The translations under genes and the position numbers were made by a program. 64,000 nt of DNA from UBA1479 sp038109305 (GTDB taxonomy: Bacteria > Pseudomonadota > Alphaproteobacteria > Rhodospirillales > Casp-alpha2): positions 62,001-126,000 of the forward strand of contig JAYNIR010000005.1 of the NCBI GenBank assembly GCA_038109305.1, written 5' to 3'. Below, piece after piece: positions 24,693-32,584 of this stretch (position 1 is its first letter; the number at the start of each line of letters is the position of its first letter). A model generated the notes under the pieces. The model was given only the letters and a program-made list of their open reading frames with translations, did no database searches and was not told where the DNA came from.

Positions 24693-24813
24693 GCTTGGGT
24701 CATTTCCGGACACTTGCCGGATGTAATTCCGATGGCTGGATTTGGCCGGACGGCGGACATCAAAGTCTATAATTTCATACGGAAATAACGCGAAAGGTCG
24801 GCGCGTACGCCGC

Positions 24814-26859
24814 TTAGCCGGTCGGCTTCAACCGCATCAGTTCATGCACGGACACCTGTGGGAAGATGCCGGGCGCGCCCTCGCGGTACAGCATGATCAC
24901 GCCGTTCCGGATGTCGGGAAAGCCGTCTCTGGTATCGTCGTATTTGCGGACTTCCAGCATCACGGGTTTTTGCGTCACGCGGTCGAGCGCCCGCCAGATC
25001 GTCGACGTGTTGTCGCGGCGCGGCTGCCCGAAGGGCGAGATCGACCGGTTGACCGCCTGCGACGGCGGGCCGAACCGGCGCACCATCCAGTCGGTGATTT
25101 CGTCGAACGCGTCGGCCTGATAAACGACCTGCATGCGGGTCGGGCTGCCGTCGTCGAAGCGCACCACCGCGCCGGTGCCGGTGTAAAGAATGGTCGAAAC
25201 CAGAAACTTCGGTTCTAAAAACGCGGGCCACGACAGTTCGGTGATGCAGACCTGCGTGCGGCCGCCGGATTTTTCGATGCATTCCGGCGCGCGCCCTTCG
25301 CCGCCCTTGGCGTTGGCGGGGATGAAGGTATTGTAGAGGTTGGTGCCCGTGCCGATGGAAAGCGTCACGTTTTCGAGCGCCGCGTTCTGCCCGGCCGCCG
25401 ACGGGGGCAGGGGTTCGCCGCCCTGGCCTGCGGGCGGCGGCTGCACCGACTTGCCGTCGGCCATTTCGATCTTGGTGACCGTCCAGGCACCCGCCGAGTT
25501 AGCGCCCGGCGGCCCGGCGCCCATCAGGGTATCGGACTTGCTGCGGTCCAAACCGGCGCGGAAGCCTGCCGGCGTCACATAGGCGCGGGCCAGGTCCTTG
25601 AGCGGCGGCTGCTGGCCGGTCAGGACGACCGGCTCGGTCCATAAGCCCGGCAGGATCGGGCGGCCTTCGAGGTCGAGTTTGACCTGTGATCCCGCAGGCA
25701 GGACCTTCAAAATTTCCGCGGGCGTCGCGGGCGGGGGCGCCGCGGCGGCTTTGCGGGCGTCGTCGGCGTCTTTTTTGGCGGCTCTGTCGCGCAGATGGCC
25801 GAACGCTTCCCGGCGGCTGTCGGCAAGCGACTTGCCGCCGTCGCGGTCGACCGTCCGTTTCAGCAACTGGTCAAGCCAGGCCAGGCGTTCCACCGGCGTC
25901 ATCTTCGTCAGGTCGGGGACCGCCGGCGCATCCGGCTGATTTTCGCTATCGGCGGCCGCCTTTGCCTTGGGTTTGGCGTCGCCGTCTAAAATCGAGAGGT
26001 CCGCAAGCGGATCGCCCGCCGGCTTGCTTGCGCATTTTGTCCCGTCGTCGGGGATCGCCAGCGCCTTGCCCAGCGGGTCGTCCGATGCCGGCGCCTGGGC
26101 AAGGGCGCGGGGCAGATCGGCTTCCGGCAGATCGCGCTCCGCCGGTTGCATGTTGGGGTTGGCGGCGGTGGCGATGGCGTCCGCATCCGTCGGGCGGCGC
26201 GGCGTTTTGGGGGCCGGGATACCGGCGACCTTCGGCGCCGGAGCCGCCCCGGCAGCCGGCGGCGGCGATGTGTCGGCGGGCTGCGTCAGGGCCCGGGGCT
26301 CCGCCGCGGCGGTTTTTGGTTGCGTCGGGTCGGCAGGTTTTGCCGTTTCCTTATCGCCGAACAGGCCGTCGATCCAATCGGCGGCGCGGGCGAGCATGCC
26401 TTTTTTCAGGGCCGGTTCGGCGGCGGGAGGAGGTGTGACGGCATCAATCGCCGGTTTCGGCGCGTCGGAAAGGGGTGCGGGGGCCGGGACCGGCGTTTGC
26501 GCGATGGCGTTCGCGGGGGCATCGGGCGCCCGGGCGGTTTCCTCCGGCGGCGGCAGGGCGAAGTCCGGCACTTTTTCCGACCGCGGCCGGGTCAGAAGGT
26601 AGTGGGCGATGACGTTGTGGCCCAGGCGGACAGCGGCCTGCGGGGCGGAGACGCCGTCGGCGCTGCGCTGGCGCGGGTCGGCGCCGGACTCGATCAGTTG
26701 TTTCACGCGGGCCAGGTCATTGGCGCGGATCGCGTCGAACAGCGACGCCGCCGGATCGGCCGCCCGGACAGGCGTGAGGGCGAGCGCGGCGGTCAGCGCC
26801 GCCGCTCCGGCAGCCGCCCGGAAAGCCGCGGAAATCCATTGATTTCGACCGTTCTTCAT
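24814..26859 (-). CDS. Secreted ankyrin-type protein with long Pro/Ala-rich linker
   Basis: From the ATG at 26859 (MKNGRNQWISAA) the protein is 681 residues with an N-terminal signal peptide (Ala-rich, ending near PVRAADP). Residues 36-90 contain an ankyrin-like pair (LFDAIRANDLARVKQLIESGADP, then APQAAVRLGHNVIAHYLL). A long Pro/Ala-rich disordered linker follows to about residue 290, then a conserved-looking C-terminal domain of about 280 residues with paired Cys (CIEKSGGRTQVCITELSWPAF) and FDEITDWMVRRFGPPSQAV. The C-terminal domain is not one I recognise. In-frame upstream ATGs at 26889 and 26949 are less likely because they would displace the signal peptide. The periplasmic function is unknown. 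Confidence 0.8.
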   Translation of the reverse strand: MKNGRNQWISAAFRAAAGAAALTAALALTPVRAADPAASLFDAIRANDLARVKQLIESGADPRQRSADGVSAPQAAVRLGHNVIAHYLLTRPRSEKVPDFALPPPEETARAPDAPANAIAQTPVPAPAPLSDAPKPAIDAVTPPPAAEPALKKGMLARAADWIDGLFGDKETAKPADPTQPKTAAAEPRALTQPADTSPPPAAGAAPAPKVAGIPAPKTPRRPTDADAIATAANPNMQPAERDLPEADLPRALAQAPASDDPLGKALAIPDDGTKCASKPAGDPLADLSILDGDAKPKAKAAADSENQPDAPAVPDLTKMTPVERLAWLDQLLKRTVDRDGGKSLADSRREAFGHLRDRAAKKDADDARKAAAAPPPATPAEILKVLPAGSQVKLDLEGRPILPGLWTEPVVLTGQQPPLKDLARAYVTPAGFRAGLDRSKSDTLMGAGPPGANSAGAWTVTKIEMADGKSVQPPPAGQGGEPLPPSAAGQNAALENVTLSIGTGTNLYNTFIPANAKGGEGRAPECIEKSGGRTQVCITELSWPAFLEPKFLVSTILYTGTGAVVRFDDGSPTRMQVVYQADAFDEITDWMVRRFGPPSQAVNRSISPFGQPRRDNTSTIWRALDRVTQKPVMLEVRKYDDTRDGFPDIRNGVIMLYREGAPGIFPQVSVHELMRLKPTG

Positions 26860-27033
26860 ACCCAAATCTGCCCCACGCCATCGAGCCATGGACAGTCCGT
26901 CATGATACCACCACGACGGCAGCGCCATACTGCGAATCTGCCCTGACAATATGGCCGATTTACGGTAAACAAGGCGTTAAGCTATTGAATACGGGTCTTT
27001 TTGGCGGGCTGCCCCAACGCCTCGGGCGCCGTC

Positions 27034-28656
27034 TCAGGCGGCACTTCTGGCGCGCGCGTCGTCGCGGATCATGTCGGCGGCCTTTTCGGCAATCATGATC
27101 GACGGCGCGTTGGTGTTGCCCGACGTGATGGCCGGCATGACGGACGCATCGGCGACGCGCAGGCCCTCAATACCCTGGACGCGGAGCCGGTCGTCGACCA
27201 CCGCGCCGGGATCGCTGCCCATCTTACAGGTGCCGACCGGGTGGAAGATCGTCGTGCCGATCTGCCCGGCCGCGTCGGCCAGCTCGTCGTCGGACGTCAG
27301 ATGGGCGCCCGGGCGGAATTCCTCCGGGTGAAACTTTCGCAGCGCCGGTTGTTCGGCGATTTTTCGGGCCAGGCGTATGGCGTCGGCGGCGACGCGGCGG
27401 TCGCCCGGCGTCGATAAATAGTTCGGCTGGATCGATGGGTGCACGAACGGATCGGCGGATTTGATGCGCACGTGTCCGCGGCTTTCGGGACGCAGGTTGC
27501 AGACGCTCGCCGTAAACGCGGGGAACGGATGCAGCGGCTTGTCCCAACTGTCGAGCGACAATGCCTGCACATGGAATTGCAGGTTGGGCGTTTCGCGCGA
27601 CGGGTCCGACTTGGCGAAGCAGCCGAGCGTCGACGGCGCCATGGACATGGGGCCCGACCGGGTCAGCGCGTATTCCAGGGCAATGCCCATCTTGCCCAAA
27701 AGCGATCCCGCCCGCTGATTGAGCGTCACCGTATCCCGCACGCGAAAGACCGGGCGGATCTGCAAGTGGTCCTGCAAATTTTCGCCGACGCCGGAAAGCG
27801 CGTGCCGGACCTCGATCCCCATGGACGACAGGAAATCCCCCGGGCCGATGCCGGACAGTTGCAGAATTTGCGGCGACCCGATCGACCCCGCGGACAAAAT
27901 CACCTCGCTCCGGCAACGGACGCCGGCGTCCTTGCCCTCAACGGTCAGGTCGAGCCCGGTCACCCGTTTGCCGTCCAGGCGGATTTTTTTCACGTGCGCG
28001 TGGGTGACGATATCCAGGTTCGGCCGGTCCTTGGCGGGGTTGAGAAAACCCTTGACCGTGTTCCACCGCACGCCCGATTTCTGGTTTACGTGGAAATAGC
28101 CGCACCCTTCGTTGTTGCCTTTGTTGAAGTCGTCGACGATGGGCAACCCGTATTCCGCCGCCGCGTCGCGGAAGGCATCCAGGATTTCCCAAGTGACGCG
28201 CACGTTTTCGACCCGCCATTCGCCGCCTTTTGAATGAAATTCATCAAGGCCAATGGCGGTCTGGTCTTCGGATTTCTTGAAATACGGTAGCACGTCGTCC
28301 CAGCCCCAGCCGCGGTTGCCCAACTGCCGCCAGTGGTCGTAATCCCGCGCCTGGCCGCGCATGTAGATCATGCCGTTGATGGATGAACACCCGCCCAGCA
28401 CGCGGCCGCGCGGGTAGGCCAGCGCCCGGCCGCCCAAGCCCGGTTCGGCTTCGGTCTTGAAACCCCAGTCCGTGCGCGGGTTGCCCATGCAGAACAGATA
28501 GCCGACGGGGATGTGGATCCAGTGGTAATTGTCGCGACCGCCAGCTTCAAGCAGCAGCACCCGCTTGTCCCGGTCCGCCGACAGCCGATTTGCCAGCACG
28601 CATCCGGCGGTGCCGGCGCCGGCGATGACGTAATCGTATTCTCCGAGATCGCGCAT
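27034..28656 (-). CDS. GMC-family FAD oxidoreductase (choline/alcohol dehydrogenase type)
   Basis: A 540-residue GMC flavoprotein that oxidises an alcohol, with FAD as cofactor. The N-terminal dinucleotide-binding motif is DYVIAGAGTAGCVLANRLS. The GMC signature appears at GRVLGGCSSINGMIYMRGQ, and the C-terminal end HPVGTCKMGSDPGAVVD supplies the catalytic-type His and the conserved tail. The size and motifs fit the alkanol/choline dehydrogenase group (AlkJ/BetA-like). No betaine-aldehyde dehydrogenase is nearby, so choline is not indicated. A PilZ gene ends 35 bases upstream on the same strand. Confidence 0.9.
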   Translation of the reverse strand: MRDLGEYDYVIAGAGTAGCVLANRLSADRDKRVLLLEAGGRDNYHWIHIPVGYLFCMGNPRTDWGFKTEAEPGLGGRALAYPRGRVLGGCSSINGMIYMRGQARDYDHWRQLGNRGWGWDDVLPYFKKSEDQTAIGLDEFHSKGGEWRVENVRVTWEILDAFRDAAAEYGLPIVDDFNKGNNEGCGYFHVNQKSGVRWNTVKGFLNPAKDRPNLDIVTHAHVKKIRLDGKRVTGLDLTVEGKDAGVRCRSEVILSAGSIGSPQILQLSGIGPGDFLSSMGIEVRHALSGVGENLQDHLQIRPVFRVRDTVTLNQRAGSLLGKMGIALEYALTRSGPMSMAPSTLGCFAKSDPSRETPNLQFHVQALSLDSWDKPLHPFPAFTASVCNLRPESRGHVRIKSADPFVHPSIQPNYLSTPGDRRVAADAIRLARKIAEQPALRKFHPEEFRPGAHLTSDDELADAAGQIGTTIFHPVGTCKMGSDPGAVVDDRLRVQGIEGLRVADASVMPAITSGNTNAPSIMIAEKAADMIRDDARARSAA

Positions 28657-28691
28657 GGCCGATCCGCTACCTGTTCTCGTGGGTTTCAGGG

Positions 28692-29096
28692 TCAGGAGCC
28701 GCCGAACAGACCGAAAAACCCCTTCATCTTTTTTGCGAGCCTGCCCAGACTAGTCATCGGGCGGTGCATGGCAAGGGCTTCGATCATGCGGAACTGGCCG
28801 TCGGTCAATTTTCCGAACTGGCACCCGAGACTGGTTTCCGCGTAATCGACGCGAGCGACTTCGGTCGGCGCGCCCAAAGGCACCTTGCCGTCCACGTCGG
28901 TGATCACGTGGGTGGCAGTAAATTTTTGGCCTGTCCGCATTTTGCCGACGGCCTTTTGCAGGCTGAACCCGCCGACGGAAATGTCGCCCACGGGGAAATC
29001 GCCGCTGCCGATGACAAGCCGCATGCCGCGCGCGTCCAGCCGGACATCGCGGCGCTTGTTATTGTCTTTGTATCCGGCGAGTTTTCTAAAAGACAT
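28692..29096 (-). CDS. PilZ-domain protein
   Basis: A 134-residue single-domain PilZ protein, expected to bind cyclic di-GMP in the cytosol. The RR-x3-R element is present (NNKRRDVRLDARG) followed by the second motif region with GDISVGGFSL (D/N-x-S-x2-G). The ATG at 29096 has an excellent GGAGGAG ribosome site, so the much longer open frame upstream is not used. It is divergent from the ACT-domain gene and upstream of the GMC oxidoreductase. A broken diguanylate cyclase-like gene lies at 48525-49814, but no direct link is seen. Confidence 0.88.
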   Translation of the reverse strand: MSFRKLAGYKDNNKRRDVRLDARGMRLVIGSGDFPVGDISVGGFSLQKAVGKMRTGQKFTATHVITDVDGKVPLGAPTEVARVDYAETSLGCQFGKLTDGQFRMIEALAMHRPMTSLGRLAKKMKGFFGLFGGS

Positions 29097-29294
29097 GGAT
29101 ATCACGCTCCTCCAATACTTTACCCCGCAAACCGGCCCGGCGGGAATACGCCGTCTGCGGGTTTTTGTATTGCGGGACAGGACCGGCCCAAGTCCGGCCG
29201 GGCCCGGGACCCAACTTAATGACTCGCATCCCTTGGCGTTGCCCTGATAGGCTTTTGAGCAACAAAAACGAATGATTTCCCTGGGACCGCAAAC

Positions 29295-29816
29295 ATGGCT
29301 CAAAAACTTGTCGTGACCTTTATTGCCGACGACCGGCCGGGCCTGGTCGAAAAGCTGGCGAATACGGTCGCCGCCGCTGGCGGCAACTGGCTCGACAGCC
29401 GCATGGCGCACCTGGCGGCCAAGTTCGCGGGTGTCGCGGAAGTCGAAATCGACCCGGCGAAGTCCGACGCGCTTGAGGCCGCGCTCGCGGCGCCGGACGC
29501 CGAAGGCTCTCATTTGATGGTCGAGCCCGCGCCCGAGGACGCGGCCGCCCGAGGCCCGCAGTTCGACCTGGAGTTGATCGGCCCCGATCATCCGGGGATT
29601 GTCCGCGACCTGTCGCATCTCATGGCGCAGCGCGGATTCAGTGTCGAGGAAGTGGAAACCGACATTCGCGAGGCGCCGCACGCCGGTGGCACGCTATTTC
29701 ATGCCCATGCGCGGTTGCGTGGGCCCGGCGGCTATCCGGATGACGAGCTTCTGGCCGCGCTGGACGATCTTGCGGATCGCGCCATGGTCGACATCGAAGT
29801 CGAAAAAGTCACCTGA
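29295..29816 (+). CDS. Tandem ACT-domain protein, GcvR-like
   Basis: A 173-residue protein made of two ACT domains (KLVVTFIADDRPGLVEKLA at the start; FDLELIGPDHPGIVRDLS at about residue 92). This is the layout of GcvR, the accessory regulator of the glycine cleavage operon, and of relatives that bind amino acids. No DNA-binding domain is present, so it would act on a partner protein. It precedes an SDR gene on the same strand by 38 bases. The link to glycine metabolism is by family only. Confidence 0.85.
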   Translation: MAQKLVVTFIADDRPGLVEKLANTVAAAGGNWLDSRMAHLAAKFAGVAEVEIDPAKSDALEAALAAPDAEGSHLMVEPAPEDAAARGPQFDLELIGPDHPGIVRDLSHLMAQRGFSVEEVETDIREAPHAGGTLFHAHARLRGPGGYPDDELLAALDDLADRAMVDIEVEKVT

Positions 29817-29854
29817 CAAATCTCAATCGCACCTGACATCCTGAGGAGGATCAC

Positions 29855-30631
29855 ATGGAACTGAAAATGCCGGGCCGCAAGGCCCTGATCACCGGTGGAA
29901 GCCAGGGTATCGGCCAGGCCATCGCCCACGCGTTTTCCGGCGCGGGGGCGGAGGTCGCGATCGTCGCCCGCCGGCCCGATGTCTTGGAACAGACCAAGGA
30001 CGAAATCGAAGCCGACACCGGTGGCCGCATCATCCCCGTGGTCGCGGACGTGTCGACCGCCGACGGCTGCCAGTCCGCGTTCGACAAGGCGGTCAAGGAA
30101 ATGGGGCAGCTTGACGTTCTGGTCAATAACGCGGGCTCGTCCGCCCGCATGCCGTCGGTCGAAATCACCGACGAACTGTGGCAGGCGGATCTGGATCTAA
30201 AGCTGTTCGGCGCGATCCGTTTGTGCCGGCTCGCAATGCCGCCGATGATGGCGCGCAAGTGGGGGCGCATCATCAACGTGCTGAACTCCGGCGCCAAAGC
30301 GCCCGCCGCGGGTGGCGCGCCGACGGCGGTGACCCGCGCCGCCGGCATGGCCTTCACCAAAGTGCTGGCGGGCGAGGGCGCGCCGCACAACGTTCTGGTC
30401 AATTCGCTGCATGTCGGGAAAATCCGTTCGGACCAGTGGGTTCGCCGCGCCAACAAATTGGGCATGGACCTCGAGGAATTTTACGTCGAACAGGGCAAGG
30501 CGCTGCCAATGGGCCGGGTCGGCACGGCGGAGGAATTTGCCGCTACCGCCTGTTTTCTCGCGTCCGACGCCGGGTCCTACATCTGCGGCGCCGCCATCAA
30601 CGTCGACGGCGGCCTCACGCCGGTGCCGTAA
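29855..30631 (+). CDS. Short-chain dehydrogenase/reductase-family protein lacking the catalytic Tyr-Lys pair
   Basis: A 258-residue SDR-fold protein with the NAD(P) motif TGGSQGIGQAIA and the VLVNNAGSS element. The usual active-site YxxxK is absent: the aligned stretch reads GGAPTAVTRAAGMAFTK, giving Thr and Arg at the two positions. The Ser of the triad is present (NVLNSGAK). It may therefore be a non-standard enzyme or a binding protein. An excellent GAGGAGG ribosome site precedes the ATG. The C-terminal GAAINVDGGLTPVP matches classical SDRs. Confidence 0.85.
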   Translation: MELKMPGRKALITGGSQGIGQAIAHAFSGAGAEVAIVARRPDVLEQTKDEIEADTGGRIIPVVADVSTADGCQSAFDKAVKEMGQLDVLVNNAGSSARMPSVEITDELWQADLDLKLFGAIRLCRLAMPPMMARKWGRIINVLNSGAKAPAAGGAPTAVTRAAGMAFTKVLAGEGAPHNVLVNSLHVGKIRSDQWVRRANKLGMDLEEFYVEQGKALPMGRVGTAEEFAATACFLASDAGSYICGAAINVDGGLTPVP

Positions 30632-30763
30632 ACGAAGCGGGGCAATCGGCGGCGGGCGCCGGGCGGGGTGGCACACACCTGTAGGCTCGATTAGTGGAAT
30701 GTATTGTGGTGCCTCTCGGGCGGGCGCCGGACCGGCCGCGCTTGAAAGGGGCGTCGACGCAAT

Positions 30764-31295
30764 ATGGACGCGGATAACGACCGCATGGTCGTGGTTTATA
30801 CAATCGAGGCGGATGGTGCCGACCCCATCGCCTTCGAACTCGACATCGCGTTGCCCGAGGTCGCCCTCAATCAGCCGGAACCGGCTGGATTGCCCGACTG
30901 GACCAGGCTGGATTACCACAAATGCAGACACTGTCCGTTTTCGAAAAAAAATTCGCCGCGTTGCCAGGTGGCGTCGATTGCGTTCAGCGCGCCGGCCGCA
31001 TGGTATCCTTTTCAAAGGTCGTGTTGACGATCGCCATCGACGACCACGTGTTGGCGGCGGAAACCGCGGCGCAGGAAGCACTGTGTTCGATCCTGCGGCT
31101 GGTCATGGCGATCAGCGGCTGATCGAAATTTACCGCAAGGCGTAGGAAGTCAACCGCAGCCTCGCGGAACGGCTTCGCCCCGACCAGGTGTTCAAGGAAC
31201 TGAACTGGCTAGCCGAACTCGACAGCTTCGCCGGCATGATGCCCTTGACAGTTGGACGGTCCTTGCTTAAGGCCAAGGCATATTTTCAAAATTAA
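30764..31295 (+). pseudogene. Broken gene of a Cys-containing family (DUF6901-like)
   Basis: The pieces of one protein appear in three reading frames. The first frame (from the ATG at 30764) gives MDADNDRMVVVYTIEADG and the motif WTRLDYHKCRHCPFSKK. The second frame continues with VDCVQRAGRMVSFSKVVLTI and ILRLVMAISG. The third gives RLIEIYRKA, a TAG at 31143, then EVNRSLAERLRP and LDSFAGMMPLTV to a TAA at 31295. From memory these match the beginning, middle and end of the DUF6901 family, with about 60 codons missing between the second and third parts. Two frame changes, a stop and a deletion make this a pseudogene. Confidence 0.75.
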
Positions 31296-31310
31296 ACAAC
31301 GGAGCGGACA

Positions 31311-31889
31311 ATGAGCCCCGACAGTACCAATACCACCGAAGGTCTCGCCGACATCAACGGAAGCGGCCGCGTCGCGGTCGAAGACCTGCCGGCACCCTAT
31401 GACGGGCCGAAGTCCCAGGATGCGCTCGAAGAACTCTACATCCACGACGGCTACGCCAAGGACGATCCGCGCCTGTGGGTGCCGCTGGCGCCAGGGCGCT
31501 GGTCGCGGCCGCTGTGCCTGAACGTGTCGCAAGGCTATTGGGTGCACCTGACCAAGGTGGTCGGCGGCGGCATGTTGTCGCGCCACCGCCACCCGGCGCC
31601 GGTGCATGGTTTCGTCATCAAGGGCAAGTGGCGGTACCTGGAACGCGATTGGATCGCCGAACCGGGATCGTATTTGTACGAACCGCCGGGCGACATCCAC
31701 ACGCTGGTGGTCGAACCCGACTGCGATGAAATGATCACGCTATTCCACAACACGGGCGCGCTGATCTATTGCGACGAAAACGGCAACACCGTCGGCACGA
31801 CGGATGTGTTCGACCGGATCGAAGCCTGCCGCCGGCATTTTGAAGCGGTCGGCCTCGGTGGCGACTACGTGAAGACTTTCATTCGCTAA
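31311..31889 (+). CDS. Cupin-family dioxygenase-like protein (2,4'-dihydroxyacetophenone dioxygenase type)
   Basis: A 192-residue single cupin. The metal-binding residues are visible as SRHRHPAPVHGFVIKGKWRY (His-x-His and later His) and the second motif EPPGDIHTLVV (His). The overall sequence, including YWVHLTKVVGGGMLSRHRHP, resembles the 2,4'-dihydroxyacetophenone dioxygenase group, which cleaves an aryl ketone side chain. Whether this protein is a dioxygenase is unproven. A GGAG ribosome site precedes the ATG, directly after the pseudogene. Confidence 0.82.
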   Translation: MSPDSTNTTEGLADINGSGRVAVEDLPAPYDGPKSQDALEELYIHDGYAKDDPRLWVPLAPGRWSRPLCLNVSQGYWVHLTKVVGGGMLSRHRHPAPVHGFVIKGKWRYLERDWIAEPGSYLYEPPGDIHTLVVEPDCDEMITLFHNTGALIYCDENGNTVGTTDVFDRIEACRRHFEAVGLGGDYVKTFIR

Positions 31890-31945
31890 TCGCAAACCCC
31901 GAGCGAGCATTTGCCCGCGACGACGCGGTTGCGCGAGACGAGATT

Positions 31946-32584
31946 TTAAGCTGATCGAACGACCAGCGCATCGACGGCGACAACGCCGCCCGCGTCGGTG
32001 ACGATCAGCGGATTGACGTCGATTTCAACGACATCCGGGTTTTCCTCGGCGCATCGGCTGACCGCCATGACCGCCTTGGCGAATGCTGCGCGGTCGACGG
32101 CCGCCATCCCTCGGTATTCGCCGAATATCGCGGTCGCGCCGAGATCGTCGATCATGGCGGACGCTTCCGCGTCGGAGACCGGCGCGAGCCTGAGCGTGAT
32201 GTCGCCCAAGGCTTCGGCGAAAATACCGCCGAGGCCAAGGGAGATCACAGCACCCCATTGCGGATCGCGCTTCATGCCGAGTATCAGTTCGCGTTTGCCC
32301 GAAGCCATTTCCTGAACCAAGAGCCGCGATCCCTTGGGCGCGCGGGCGAGAATATCCCCGGCCGCGCGGCGGAACGCGCCGTCCCCTGTCAGCCCGAGGG
32401 CGACCAGGCCCGCTTCGGTCTTGTGGGCGAGGCCCGGCGTATCCGCCTTGACCGCGACGGGGCCGTTCAGGCTCGCGGCGAAAACGGCGGCCTCGTCAGC
32501 GGTCGCGGCGGATTGTTCCCTCGGCACGGGCAGGCCGTACTGGGCGAGCAACGCCTTCGACTGGCTTTCGGATAGGCTGTTCAT
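31946..32584 (-). CDS. ADP-forming acyl-CoA synthetase, beta (ATP-grasp) subunit
   Basis: A 212-residue ATP-grasp subunit of an acetate-CoA ligase (ADP-forming) type enzyme, which converts acyl-CoA plus ADP and phosphate to acid plus ATP, or the reverse. The sequence has the expected GPVAVKADTPGLAHKTEAGLV and later VEIDVNPLIVTD (phosphate- and metal-binding). It overlaps the alpha-subunit gene by four bases (ATGA), so the two are made together. In many bacteria the two parts are fused. Third gene of the enoyl-CoA hydratase operon. Confidence 0.88.
   Translation of the reverse strand: MNSLSESQSKALLAQYGLPVPREQSAATADEAAVFAASLNGPVAVKADTPGLAHKTEAGLVALGLTGDGAFRRAAGDILARAPKGSRLLVQEMASGKRELILGMKRDPQWGAVISLGLGGIFAEALGDITLRLAPVSDAEASAMIDDLGATAIFGEYRGMAAVDRAAFAKAVMAVSRCAEENPDVVEIDVNPLIVTDAGGVVAVDALVVRSA

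Larger units (their letters stand above)
24360..24813. other. 454-base gap with two hairpins and a short open frame
   Basis: Contains a 7-bp hairpin (24388-24407) shortly after the flavin reductase stop, an open frame ending at 24634 that could encode a 29-residue peptide from an ATG at 24545 (or be the tail of a lost gene), and a perfect 9-bp hairpin (24670-24692). I see no convincing gene, promoter or RNA class here. Confidence 0.45.

Noticed and set aside
28692..29681. A 329-codon frame containing the PilZ domain at its end
   Set aside because: The first 195 codons overlap the divergent ACT-domain gene; the ATG at 29096 with GGAGGAG is the evident start.
30793..30805. GTTTATACAATC inside the DUF6901-like pseudogene
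   Set aside because: Only half of the TTGTATACAA palindrome is present, and it falls in formerly coding sequence.
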